Shown in pieces: positions 49,659-58,340 of a stretch of 64,000 nt of DNA. Both the position numbers and the translations under genes were made by a program. The stretch lies in NCBI GenBank assembly GCA_965203435.1, contig CBDBCU010000006.1, positions 310,001 to 374,000 on the forward strand, read 5' to 3'. Below the pieces are notes generated by a model. That model saw only the letters and a program-made list of their open reading frames with translations, was not told where the DNA came from and did not search any database. The DNA comes from CBDBCU01 sp965203435 (GTDB lineage Bacteria > Chloroflexota > Dehalococcoidia > Lucifugimonadales > UBA3495). Position 1 is the stretch's first letter. The number at the start of each line of letters is the position of its first letter.

Positions 49659-49698
49659 GGCAACGGCCGGGGATTGCTCCCCGGCCGTTGCCTTTTGT
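49659..49698. terminator. Strong Rho-independent terminator
   Basis: GGCAACGGCCGGGG and CCCCGGCCGTTGCC form a perfect 14-bp stem with a six-base loop, followed by TTTTGT. It lies between convergent genes and probably serves both. Confidence 0.9.
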
Positions 49699-49719
49699 GT
49701 ACCGGCCTTGGTGTCTGGC

Positions 49720-50703
49720 CTAGTAAAGATGGCAGGAAGTCATGTGGCCCGGAGCCACTTCCTTGTATTCCGGCGTTTCCACGGCGCACTTGTCCATGGC
49801 AAAGGGGCAGCGGGGATGGAAACGGCAACCGGAGGGCGGATTGATCGGCGATGGCACTTCCCCGGTCAGCACAATTTCCTCCTGCACCAAGTCGGGATGG
49901 GAGGGCAGCGCCGCCGAAAACAGCGCCTTGGTGTAGGGATGCAGCGGGTTCTGATACAATTCCTCGGTTTCGGCATACTCCACAATCTGCCCCAGGTACA
50001 TCACCGCCGTCTGGTGCGCCATATAGCGCACCGTGGCCAGGTTGTGGGCAATCAGCAGGTAGCTGACATTATACTCCCCCTGCAAATCCACCAGCAGGTT
50101 CATAATCTGGGCGCGGATGGATACATCCAGGGCCGACACCGGCTCGTCCAGCACAATCATCTTGGGATACGAGGCCAGGGCGCTGGCGACGGCAATGCGC
50201 TGCCGCTGCCCGCCGCTGAACTCGTGGGGATAGTTGTTGGACTGCTGCGCGTGCAACCCCACCTGGCTCAGCACCTCGGCCACCCGGTCGTTCTTTTCCT
50301 GCTGGGTTACCTGACGGTTCACCACCAGCGGCTCGGCGATAATATCCCGCACCCGCATTCGGGGGCTGAGCGACGACCAAGGGTCTTGAAAGACCGCCTG
50401 CACCGTAGTGCGGTAATCCTGAAGTTCCGCGCCGCGAAAGTCCTGAATATCCTTGCCGTCCAGCAGAATTTGGCCGGAAGTGGGCCGTTCCAGCCGCAGC
50501 ATCAGCTTGCTGGTAGTCGTCTTGCCGCAACCCGATTCCCCCACCAAGCCCAGGGTCTCCCCTTGATTGATGGAAAAGCTGATGCCGTCCACGGCCTGCA
50601 CATAGCCGATGGTTTTCATCAGGATCAGGCCCTTGGTCACCGGAAAGTGCTTTTTCAGGTCGGTGACCTGGATGAGGGCTGGGGATCCGCCGTTTCCTAC
50701 CAT
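49720..50703 (-). CDS. oppF: Peptide-type ABC ATPase, OppF/DppF family
   Basis: 327 residues. Walker A GESGCGKTTT near residues 57-66, Q-loop VFQDPWSSLSPRM, signature FSGGQRQR, Walker B MIVLDEPVSALDV, switch His in LIAHNLA. The carboxyl oligopeptide extension has GCRFHPRCPFAMDKC. The start codon overlaps the stop of the OppD-like gene by 7 bases, so the two are translationally coupled. Confidence 0.92.
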   Translation of the reverse strand: MVGNGGSPALIQVTDLKKHFPVTKGLILMKTIGYVQAVDGISFSINQGETLGLVGESGCGKTTTSKLMLRLERPTSGQILLDGKDIQDFRGAELQDYRTTVQAVFQDPWSSLSPRMRVRDIIAEPLVVNRQVTQQEKNDRVAEVLSQVGLHAQQSNNYPHEFSGGQRQRIAVASALASYPKMIVLDEPVSALDVSIRAQIMNLLVDLQGEYNVSYLLIAHNLATVRYMAHQTAVMYLGQIVEYAETEELYQNPLHPYTKALFSAALPSHPDLVQEEIVLTGEVPSPINPPSGCRFHPRCPFAMDKCAVETPEYKEVAPGHMTSCHLY

Positions 50704-51686
50704 GATTCGTCCAACCTCCAGCAGTCAGCAGTGTGGCCCTCCCGGATGATGTATTGGCGCGGGTATTCGGCCGTGCAGCGTTCCCGGACGAACTCGCAGC
50801 GGTCGGCAAAGCGGCAGCCCTCCGGCAGGTGGGACAGCAACGGCGGCTGCCCCTCAATGGAATAGAGCCGCTCCGTCCGTTCCTCCAACTTGGGCACCGA
50901 GTCAATCAGCGCCCGGGTGTAAGGATGGGAGGGACTGTTGAAAATATCCCGCACCGGCCCGTTTTCCACGACCCGCCCGGCGTACATCACCGCTACCCGG
51001 TCGCACATCCGCGCCACCACGCCAAAATCGTGGGTGATGAAAATGATGGCTAGGCCCGTTTCGGCCTGGATTTCCTTCAGCAGCCGCAGATACTGCAACT
51101 GAATGGTTACATCCAGGGCGGTGGTCGGCTCGTCGGCGATGATGACCCCCGGCTCGCAGGACAGGGCAATCGCCCCCACTACCCGCTGTTTCATCCCGCC
51201 GCTCATCTGATGGGGAAAATCCTCGAGGCGGCGTTCCGGGGCGGCCACATTGACCCCGCGCAGGGCATCCACGGCCCTAGTAACCATATTCTTGCGCCCC
51301 TCCCGGCGGGCCATCCCCAAGGCTTCCATCAGTTGATTGCCGATGGTGAACACCGGATTGAGGGAAGTCTGCGGGTCTTGCAGGATCATCGAGATTTGCC
51401 GGCCCCGGATCTGGCGCATCTCGTCATCGCTCTTTTGCAGGATGTCCTCGCCGTTGAGCCGGATTTGCCCCTGGATGATTTTGCCGGCCGGCGGCGGCAC
51501 CAAGCGCAGCAGGGACAGGGCGGTCATCGTCTTGCCGCAACCCGACTCGCCCACGATGCCCAGGGTTTCCCCCTGCCGCAGGTAGAAACTGACCCCGTCC
51601 ACCGCCTTAACCGTGGAATCCCGGTTGAAAAAATAGGTGTGGAGGTCTTCGACTTCCAGGATAACTTTGCTGGTGTCAACGCTCAT
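50697..51686 (-). CDS. oppD: Peptide-type ABC ATPase, OppD/DppD family
   Basis: 329 residues from ATG (MSVDTSKVILEVEDL); a slightly upstream in-frame Met is less favoured. Walker A GESGCGKTMT, Q-loop ILQDPQTSLNPVF, signature MSGGMKQR, Walker B GVIIADEPTTALDV and switch His in ITHDFG. The carboxyl extension has GCRFADRCEFVRERC. No permeases or binding protein are adjacent; its promoter closely resembles that of the binding protein at 6.8 kb. Confidence 0.92.
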   Translation of the reverse strand: MSVDTSKVILEVEDLHTYFFNRDSTVKAVDGVSFYLRQGETLGIVGESGCGKTMTALSLLRLVPPPAGKIIQGQIRLNGEDILQKSDDEMRQIRGRQISMILQDPQTSLNPVFTIGNQLMEALGMARREGRKNMVTRAVDALRGVNVAAPERRLEDFPHQMSGGMKQRVVGAIALSCEPGVIIADEPTTALDVTIQLQYLRLLKEIQAETGLAIIFITHDFGVVARMCDRVAVMYAGRVVENGPVRDIFNSPSHPYTRALIDSVPKLEERTERLYSIEGQPPLLSHLPEGCRFADRCEFVRERCTAEYPRQYIIREGHTADCWRLDESW

Positions 51687-51729
51687 GGCCGCAACATCCT
51701 TCGCCCAAGCCAAAGTCAGGTTGGCTAGG

Positions 51730-51759
51730 AATATATACCACTGCCCTTGGCAATGTCAA
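51730..51759 (-). promoter_or_regulatory. Promoter TTGACA-N18-TATATT for oppDF
   Basis: Consensus -35 and five-of-six -10. The block GGTATATATTCCT is identical to that of the promoter at 6612-6640 on the other strand. Confidence 0.7.
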
Positions 51760-51773
51760 CCGGAACAACCTAA

Positions 51774-51841
51774 TCCGCTCACCCGGAACTCGTTGAAGGG
51801 TCACCCGGAACTGGTTGCCAGCCCCCCCGGAACTGATTGAG
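51774..51841. repeat. Three diverged REP-A elements
   Basis: Successive CTCACCCGGAACTCGTTG, GTCACCCGGAACTGGTTG and a weaker third copy, between oppDF and the SagB-like gene. Confidence 0.65.
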
Positions 51842-51890
51842 AGTAAGTCTTACAACCTATTCCGGGTAATCAGCCGGCCGCCCATTCCCT

Positions 51891-53459
51891 CTAAACCGGC
51901 CGCGCCCCCCGGGATTGGGCATCCAAGTCCATAGCGATCCGGGAACGGAAAGGGCGCACCCGATTGGGCGTAGCCGTGCGACCCAAAGGCACTACGAACA
52001 TCGGACTCTGGCCGGCGGCGTGGGGCGCAAAGAAATCGGTTACTTCGTCATCATAAAAGGTCAGGCCGCTGGCCCCCAAACCCAGGGAATGGGCGCCGAG
52101 GTACAGCTTGCCGCCGACAATGCCGGCCTCCAATTGCGCCGCCCGATAGCCCCGATTGCCGTACCGTTGCGGAATCCTATCCAAATCCGCCATTAAAAAA
52201 GCCACCGCCGCCGCATCGGCCGGCAAAGCCTGCTCAAAGCCCAGATGCCCGGCTTCCTGCCGGAATTGCCCGGCTTTCAGCAAAGCCAATCCCGGCGGCC
52301 GGGGCGAATAGTAGTAAGCGCCGCCGGGGATGCCGTCCACCGCATTGACGATAAGATACAGGTTCAGCAGGCTGGCCTCGGATTCCCCTAGAAAATCCGC
52401 CGCTATCCCCCCGGTGGCATAGGCCAGGATTGCCGCCAGCTGCTCCTGCGTTAGGGCCGTCCGCTCAAAACGGCGAGTAGAACCCCGTTCCTTAATCGTT
52501 TGCCCCAGGGGCGTCGATGCAACGGTATCCCTTGCCGGCAAAGGATAGAACGGCTCCGGAATTGCCGGGATGGGCAAGGCAATCCCGCCGCGGCCGGCGG
52601 CTACTTCCCCAGCATCGTTCAATCGGGTGGCGGCGTGGATTTGCCGGATTTCCGGGTAGTCAATTTCCCCGGGCGCGGAAATTACCGCCGTTCCCCCTAC
52701 CGGCGGCAACGCCGCCGCCGCTGCCGGAGTAGCGACCGGGCTATCGTCAATACCTATGGGTATCAGGCAAGTAGCCGCTTCCTCCGCGCCGTCAATTCCC
52801 AGCAAGGCATTGACCTGATCATCTACAAAAGCATTGACTACCTGCGCCGGCAAGCCGGCCGCCGCCGCCGTAGCCAGCAGGTTGGCCGCCACGGTGCCAT
52901 TATCCCACAGGCAGTAGCGATAAGCCCGGCCGCGATACTTCCAGGAACTGCGCCAGAAAACCGTGCTGAATATCAGCGTAACCGGCGCGGCCGCCAACGG
53001 CGGATAATTCCCGGCGGCGGCCGTTAAAGCCGCCCGGACATCGCCGGCCCGCAGCTGCGTCAAGGCAAAATCCGCCGGAGAAAAGTGGTACAAGCCGGCC
53101 GCCAATCCCGGCAAATCCCGGCAGGCCAGATAGGTCTCTACCGGATACAAGCCGCCGGCCGAGGCGGCCGCCCGGAAATGAACCTCTCCGGCCGTGCGAA
53201 ACACCCCGGTGCGGATGACCCCGGCGGCGAAGTAAAGCAATTGGGCCAGGGTGGACAAATCCGGCTCCGGGCCGCCGGCCGGAGCAACGCCGCCGGTTGC
53301 CAGGGTCGGCGTAGCCGGGTCGGGAAAGTCCGTCGGCAGGGAAATCGTCGGCAAACCGCTATAGGTTTTATAAAGCGGCGGCTTGTTGGACAGGTTGATA
53401 TAAGCCAGTTTGGTGGCCTCGTGATAATTCCGGGCGGCGTCCGTGGCGCGGTTTTGCAT
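51891..53459 (-). CDS. SagB/ThcOx-type double-domain nitroreductase
   Basis: 522 residues with two nitroreductase-fold halves (about residues 30-260 and 310-520). The first has LYFAAGVIRTG, FRAAASAGGLYPVETYL and LWDNGTVAANLLATAAAAGL; the second has RGSTRRFERTALTQEQLAAIL, LIVNAVDGIPGGAYYYSP, LEAGIVGGKLYLGAHSLGLGASGLTFYDDE in parts. The layout fits FMN-dependent SagB-like dehydrogenases that oxidise thiazolines in RiPP biosynthesis. No cyclodehydratase or precursor peptide gene is nearby, so it may be a general flavin oxidoreductase. Confidence 0.85.
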   Translation of the reverse strand: MQNRATDAARNYHEATKLAYINLSNKPPLYKTYSGLPTISLPTDFPDPATPTLATGGVAPAGGPEPDLSTLAQLLYFAAGVIRTGVFRTAGEVHFRAAASAGGLYPVETYLACRDLPGLAAGLYHFSPADFALTQLRAGDVRAALTAAAGNYPPLAAAPVTLIFSTVFWRSSWKYRGRAYRYCLWDNGTVAANLLATAAAAGLPAQVVNAFVDDQVNALLGIDGAEEAATCLIPIGIDDSPVATPAAAAALPPVGGTAVISAPGEIDYPEIRQIHAATRLNDAGEVAAGRGGIALPIPAIPEPFYPLPARDTVASTPLGQTIKERGSTRRFERTALTQEQLAAILAYATGGIAADFLGESEASLLNLYLIVNAVDGIPGGAYYYSPRPPGLALLKAGQFRQEAGHLGFEQALPADAAAVAFLMADLDRIPQRYGNRGYRAAQLEAGIVGGKLYLGAHSLGLGASGLTFYDDEVTDFFAPHAAGQSPMFVVPLGRTATPNRVRPFRSRIAMDLDAQSRGARPV

Positions 53460-53529
53460 CAGGTTTCCGTCCCCTTGCCGATTGGCCGATTGGCGGATAT
53501 TGGTTTGGCGGCCGGTAAAATGGCGGCGG

Positions 53530-53910
53530 TCAGCCGGAGTTTCCCTCCCGGCGGCGGTAGAGGGTTACGGCGGCATAGTCGATGACCGAACCCTTGACCG
53601 GCGGATGGGGTTTCTTGACCGTTACCGCAACGGCGGCGATAGGCAATTCCGCCAACAGCCGGTCCGCCAGGGTTTGCGCCAGGCTTTCCAGCAGATTGCG
53701 GGACGACCCTTCCATCACCTCCCGGGCAAGGCGGTACATCCGGGTGTAGCTGACCGTGTCGTCCAGGTTGTCCGACTGCCCCGGCTTGGTCAAGGCAACT
53801 TCGGCGGTCAAATCCACTATATAGGCTTGGCCTAGCGCCTTTTCCTCCGGGTTGACGCCGTGATAGCCGTAAAACTGCATCCCCTTTAGGATTATCCGGT
53901 CGGCGGGCAT
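53530..53910 (-). CDS. folB: Dihydroneopterin aldolase
   Basis: 126 residues. It begins RIILKGMQFYGYHGVNPEEKALGQAYIVDL, read in parts, where the catalytic Tyr and Glu pair is in HGV-PEE, and ends TVKKPHPPVKGSVIDYAAVTLYR, where the active-site Lys is in KKPHPP. It forms 6-hydroxymethyl-dihydropterin for folate synthesis. No folP/folK neighbour is visible. Confidence 0.93.
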   Translation of the reverse strand: MPADRIILKGMQFYGYHGVNPEEKALGQAYIVDLTAEVALTKPGQSDNLDDTVSYTRMYRLAREVMEGSSRNLLESLAQTLADRLLAELPIAAVAVTVKKPHPPVKGSVIDYAAVTLYRRREGNSG

Positions 53911-53918
53911 AAGGGCGG

Positions 53919-54185
53919 CTACTCCAGAATTACGGCGGTGCCGTAGAGAATGGCCGCCCCGCTGTAGCCGGTGTTCCGCCGCACCCCCACCACCGCATTA
54001 GCCCCCTTGGCTTCGGCCGCGGATTGGATAGCGGCGCAAGCGGCCGGGGTGTTGTCGCCAATGCCCCAAACCAGGCCCAAGGCTTGCCGCAACGCGCGGC
54101 CCGGTACCGTGTCAATGGTAAGGATTAGGAAATCCTCTTGTTCCGCCTGTTCCGCCTGTTCCTCTTGTTCCGCCATTTCACCCAT
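53919..54185 (-). CDS. Short YbjQ/UPF0145-like protein
   Basis: 88 residues. After a repetitive acidic start (EMAEQEEQAEQAEQED), which is coded by slippage-prone CTGTTCCGC-type repeats, the core I-L-T-I-D-T-V-P-G-R-A and GLVWGIG, then A-A-EAKGANAVVGVR and YGTAVIL, matches YbjQ. The usual middle helix between GLV-G and the second motif is shortened. It sits directly between folB and a CitE-like gene, probably in one operon. Confidence 0.75.
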   Translation of the reverse strand: MGEMAEQEEQAEQAEQEDFLILTIDTVPGRALRQALGLVWGIGDNTPAACAAIQSAAEAKGANAVVGVRRNTGYSGAAILYGTAVILE

Positions 54186-54209
54186 TGCCTTGCTCCTCTA
54201 TAGCCCTTG

Positions 54210-55085
54210 CTAGGGGTTGCGTTCCAACTCCGCCGCCCGCGCCAGCAGGTTTTGCGCCCGCTTGACCACCGGCACATCCACCATTTTGCCGTCCAGGGCC
54301 AGGGAACCCCGGCCGGCGGCTTCCGCTTCCTGCCAAGCCGCCACGACCCGCCGGGCATAAGCTATTTCCTCCGGCGTTGGGCTGAAGGCGGTGTTGATGG
54401 TATCAATCTGCGCCGGATGGATGGCAAACTTGCCGGTGTAGCCCAACTGCCGGGCCACGGCGGCATCCCGCGCCAAGCCCTCCGGATTGCGGAAAGCCAC
54501 ATAAGGCCCGTCCAGGGCGGCAATGCCGGCAGCCCGGGCGGCGATGGCGATAGTAGCCCGGGGCAGATAAACCTCCTCTCCATCCTCCGTGCGGGGGATA
54601 CCCATGTCGTTGGTGTAATCCTCCGCGCCAAAGGCCAGAGCCACGGTGCGGAATAGCATGGCGGCTATTTCGTTGACCTTAACCACCGCCCGGGCGCTTT
54701 CAATCCAGGGGATTAGTTTGACCTGCCCGTAGTCCAGCCCAGCGGCGTGTTCCCAGGGAGTAATAAGGCCCTCGATTTGCCGCAAGTCCGCGGCGGAATT
54801 AGTCTTGCCCACGCTGACACCGTACAGCTGCGGCGAAATAAGGGCGGCCAATTCCTCCCCGGTCAAGCCGGTGTCCAGGGCATTGACCCGCGCCATCACC
54901 CGCCGGCCGGCCTGATGCAGCTGCGGAATCCATTCGGCGGCCAACTGCCGGGCGGCGGCCTTTTCCGCCGGCGGCACCGAATCCTCCAAGTCCACCATAA
55001 TAATGTCCGCCGGAAAGGCCAACGCCCGCTCCAGCATATTGGCCCGGTTGCCGGGGACAAAAATCAGGCTGCGGATTACAGGCAA
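54210..55085 (-). CDS. CitE-like HpcH/HpaI lyase
   Basis: 291 residues. TIM-barrel class: SLIFVPGNRANMLERAL, the acidic DIIMVDLEDSVPP, the Arg strand VMARVNALDTG, IPWIESARAVVKVNEIA with the metal Glu, and AFGAEDYTNDMG with the metal Asp. Relatives include malyl-CoA/citramalyl-CoA lyases and malyl-CoA thioesterases that act on 3-hydroxy acyl-CoA. Citrate lyase alpha/gamma genes are absent, so a CoA-based role is more likely than citrate lyase. Confidence 0.88.
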   Translation of the reverse strand: MPVIRSLIFVPGNRANMLERALAFPADIIMVDLEDSVPPAEKAAARQLAAEWIPQLHQAGRRVMARVNALDTGLTGEELAALISPQLYGVSVGKTNSAADLRQIEGLITPWEHAAGLDYGQVKLIPWIESARAVVKVNEIAAMLFRTVALAFGAEDYTNDMGIPRTEDGEEVYLPRATIAIAARAAGIAALDGPYVAFRNPEGLARDAAVARQLGYTGKFAIHPAQIDTINTAFSPTPEEIAYARRVVAAWQEAEAAGRGSLALDGKMVDVPVVKRAQNLLARAAELERNP

Positions 55086-55153
55086 GAGTAACCTCCGGTT
55101 TGGCGAATGTTCTGTTCCGGGTCGTAGCGAACTTTAAGGTTCATCGCCGCCCC

Positions 55154-57976
55154 CTACTCCATATCCCCCCAGGTTTCCCCCTCCTTGACTTCCACTTTCA
55201 GGGTTACATCCAGGTTCATCGCCGCTGGCATTTCCGCAAACACCAGCTCTTGCAGGGTATCCCTTTCGGCCCGCGGCGCCTCAAAAACCAGTTCATCATG
55301 CACCTGGAGCAGCATCCGGGCTTGCAGCTTTTCCTGACTCAGCCGGTTATGCACCCGGATCATCGCCAGTTTCATAATGTCGGCGGCCGTGCCTTGCACC
55401 GGCATATTTATCGCCATCCGCTCGGCGGAACTGCGGGCATTAAAGTTGCGGGCGCTGATGTCCGGCACATAGCGCCGCCGGCCCAGCAGCGTCTCTACAT
55501 ACTGCCGCTCCCGGGTCTGCTCCTTGACCGATTCCAGATAGCCCAGAATGCCGGGATACTGGCGGAAATAGGATTCAATAAACCGAGCCCCGTCCTCCCG
55601 GCTGAACCCGGTTTGCTGGGAAATGCCATGCGGCGACAAGCCGTAAATGACGCCGAAGTTCAGCACCTTGGCAATGCGCCGCTGTTCCCCATTGACCTGG
55701 TCGATGGCAACATTATTCATCAAAGCGGCGGTGGCGGCGTGGATGTCCTCGCCCCGCTTAAAGGCCGCGAGCAGGGCCGGATCCTGGGACAGATGGGCCA
55801 GCACCCGCAGCTCGATTTGCGAATAGTCGGCGGAGAACAGCGTCCAATCCGGCGCGGCCTCGGCGATAAAGGCTTTCCGGATCTGCCGGCCCAACTCGGT
55901 GCGGATGGGAATGTTCTGCAAGTTGGGATCACTGCTGGACATCCGCCCGGTCGCCGACCCCACCTGATTGAAACTGGTATGAATCCGGCCGGTGCGTGGG
56001 TTAATCATCCCCGGCAGAGCATCCACATAAGTGGACTTCAGCTTGGCAATCTGGCGGTATTCCAGAATCTGGTCAATGACCGGATGAAAGGCGCGCAGCC
56101 CTTCCAAGGAGTTGGCATCCGTGGAGTAGCCGGTCTTGGTGCGCTTGGTCTTGGGCAGTCCCAGCTCGCCAAACAGCACCTCCCCCAGCTGCTGCGTGGA
56201 ATTGATGTTGACCGCATGGCCGATGGATTCGTACACCCTTTCCTCGACCTGCCGCAGCTGCCGGCGCATATCCCCGGACATTTCCCGCAGCATCCCCACA
56301 TCCACCTTAATGCCATTCCGCTGCATCGTCAGCAGGGCCGGCAGCAAGGGCAGTTCCATATCATCCAGCAGATGCCGCAGGCCATCCCGGTCCACCTGCC
56401 CTTCCAACTTGGGCCGCAGCCGAATCGCCATATCCGCATCGGCGGCGGCATAGGGCGCGGCGTCCGCAATTGGCACCTTATCAAAGGTCTTTTGCTTCTG
56501 GCCGGCGCCAATCAATTCCTTAATCGGCGTCATTTCGATGCCCAGCAAATCCAGGGAAAGGGGTTTCAGCCCCAGGGCGTTGCGGCTGAGCAGATGCGCC
56601 CCAATCATCGTGTCGAAGTCCACCCGGCGGGGGGCGATGCCGTAGTTCGCCAGGATCATCAGGTCAAAGTTGACATTATGGGCGCACTTCGCCAAATCCG
56701 GAGATTCCAGCAACGGCTTGAGTTGGGACAGGGTAGTATCCAAGGGCAGCTGCGGCCCTTCCTGATGGCCTACCGGCACATACCAGGCCCGGCCCGGCTC
56801 CGTGGCGAAACTCAACCCCACCAGGTCGGCCCGCATCGGGTCGGTATCGGTGGTTTCGGTGTCAAAGGCAAAACCGCCGGCGGCCTGCAAAGCGGCCACC
56901 ATTTCCGCCAACTGCGCCGCCGTCTGTACCGTAACATAGTTGACCGCCGCGGCGGCCGGCCCCCTATCCGGGATCGCGGCGGCGGCATCAGTAGCGGCGG
57001 CAGTAGCGGTAGCGGTAGCCGCCGCCGTTGCCCTTTCCCCTACCGGGTCCGGCAGGCGCTGGATAATGCTGTGGAACTCCAATTCGGTAAGCAGGCGGAC
57101 GACCTGCTGGCGGTCAAAACGGCCGCTGCGGGCCGCCTCTAAAGAAAGCTCCACCGGCGCCTCCCGGCAAATGGTGGTCAGCAGCCGATTGGCAAAGGCC
57201 AATTCCCGGTTTTCCGCCAAGGAATGGCGGACGCTGGGCGGTTTCACTTCCTCTAATCGTTCATAAATGCCCTCGAGGGTGTGATATTCCCGCAGCAGGC
57301 TGACCGCCCGCTTTTCCCCAATGCGGGGTACGCCGGGAATGTTGTCGGAATTGTCCCCCATCAGCGACTTGAAATCCGGCTGCTGCGCGGCGGTCAGGCC
57401 GCCGTAGCGGGCCGCCAGTTCCGCCTCGTCATAAACCTTGCGATCCTGGGTACTGTGGAACAAATCCACCCGTACCTGAGGGGAAATCAGCTGAAAGGTA
57501 TCCCGGTCGCCGGTAAGAATGACCGTGTCCAGTCCCAACGCGGCGGCCTGCCGGCACAAAGTCCCGATCACATCATCGGCCTCATAGCCGTCAATCGCAT
57601 AGACCGGCACGCCAAAGGCGACCATCAGCTCCTTGGCCCGGCCGAACTGAGGGCGCAGTTCCGGCGGGGCCGGCTCCCGCTGCGCCTTGTAGTCGGGAAA
57701 CTGCTGATGACGGAAAGTGGGCGCGGGCGTGTCAAAGGCAATGGCGCAATAAGCCGGCCGCCAGTCTTTCAAGGCCCGCAGAAAGACATTGGCAAAGCCA
57801 TACACCCCGGTTACATCCTCCCCGGTGCGGGAAATCGTCATATTCTGCCGCAGGGATATGGCCCGGAAGGAGCGATGCACCATGGCATGGCCGTCCATCA
57901 CCATCAGCAAGGGCTTTTCCGGCCCCGGATTTTCCGGGGTGAACAGGGGCAGGGCGGCCTCTTGAACCGCAGCCAT
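55154..57976 (-). CDS. polA: DNA polymerase I
   Basis: 940 residues from MAAVQEAAL, with GGAGG 7 bases upstream; an earlier Met has no site. Domains in order: 5'-nuclease (VMDGHAMVHRSFRA, YEADDVIGTL, LMGDNSDNIPGVP), an Ala/Thr-rich linker, a 3'-5' exonuclease retaining FDTETTDTDP, HNVNFDL and YAAADAD, and the polymerase with STDANSLEGL, DPNLQNIPIRTELG, FSADYSQIELRVLAHLS and LLQVHDELVFE. The intact DxE and YxxxD residues suggest proofreading is active, unlike the defective Taq enzyme. Confidence 0.96.
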   Translation of the reverse strand: MAAVQEAALPLFTPENPGPEKPLLMVMDGHAMVHRSFRAISLRQNMTISRTGEDVTGVYGFANVFLRALKDWRPAYCAIAFDTPAPTFRHQQFPDYKAQREPAPPELRPQFGRAKELMVAFGVPVYAIDGYEADDVIGTLCRQAAALGLDTVILTGDRDTFQLISPQVRVDLFHSTQDRKVYDEAELAARYGGLTAAQQPDFKSLMGDNSDNIPGVPRIGEKRAVSLLREYHTLEGIYERLEEVKPPSVRHSLAENRELAFANRLLTTICREAPVELSLEAARSGRFDRQQVVRLLTELEFHSIIQRLPDPVGERATAAATATATAAATDAAAAIPDRGPAAAAVNYVTVQTAAQLAEMVAALQAAGGFAFDTETTDTDPMRADLVGLSFATEPGRAWYVPVGHQEGPQLPLDTTLSQLKPLLESPDLAKCAHNVNFDLMILANYGIAPRRVDFDTMIGAHLLSRNALGLKPLSLDLLGIEMTPIKELIGAGQKQKTFDKVPIADAAPYAAADADMAIRLRPKLEGQVDRDGLRHLLDDMELPLLPALLTMQRNGIKVDVGMLREMSGDMRRQLRQVEERVYESIGHAVNINSTQQLGEVLFGELGLPKTKRTKTGYSTDANSLEGLRAFHPVIDQILEYRQIAKLKSTYVDALPGMINPRTGRIHTSFNQVGSATGRMSSSDPNLQNIPIRTELGRQIRKAFIAEAAPDWTLFSADYSQIELRVLAHLSQDPALLAAFKRGEDIHAATAALMNNVAIDQVNGEQRRIAKVLNFGVIYGLSPHGISQQTGFSREDGARFIESYFRQYPGILGYLESVKEQTRERQYVETLLGRRRYVPDISARNFNARSSAERMAINMPVQGTAADIMKLAMIRVHNRLSQEKLQARMLLQVHDELVFEAPRAERDTLQELVFAEMPAAMNLDVTLKVEVKEGETWGDME

Positions 57977-58083
57977 AGCAGCGCCTCCGCAAATCGCCTT
58001 TCCCGGCAGGTTGCCCCCCATTATACACCCCACCGCCACCCCCATAAACCGCCGCCAAACCGCAATTTAACCGGAAAAGGGCG

Positions 58084-58207
58084 GGAATTAACATGGATAG
58101 ACAGGATAAACAGGATTCTTGTATCTGGTTAGAAAGGTACTGGCGGTAGATAACCTTTCCCGGCAGACCACAAAATCCTGTCTATCCTGTCTATCCATGT
58201 TAATTCC
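58084..58207. repeat. 124-bp inverted-repeat element (MITE-like)
   Basis: Terminal 34-base inverted repeats, GGAATTAACATGGATAGACA... and its complement ending ...CTATCCATGTTAATTCC, differ at one position. The 56-base centre has no coding potential. It resembles the ATCCTGTCTATCC-type repeat seen in many bacterial genomes. It lies in the 364-base gap between polA and the exported-protein gene. Confidence 0.85.
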
Positions 58208-58266
58208 CCCAAAAACCGCCCCTTTACCCCCTTGCAATCCCCTAAACCATCGGATAAAATTTTTTC

Positions 58267-58312
58267 GCGTCGGGGACGACATCTCGCCAGGGCGAGATGT
58301 CGTCCCCGACGC
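58267..58312. repeat. Perfect 21-bp hairpin
   Basis: GCGTCGGGGACGACATCTCGC and its exact complement flank a four-base loop CAGG. T-rich bases precede it (TTTTTTC). It may be a terminator, a recombination site or a repeat unit. Confidence 0.85.
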
Positions 58313-58340
58313 TTTCGTTCGGGGGCCTGGGAGGTCCCCT

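Noticed and set aside
49851..50865. Plus-strand frames opposite the oppF ATPase
   Set aside because: Antisense to Walker motifs of an intact ABC ATPase; no evidence of independent coding.
55100..57142. 680-codon plus-strand frame opposite polA
   Set aside because: Shadow of DNA polymerase I with repetitive His/Gln/Pro translation.
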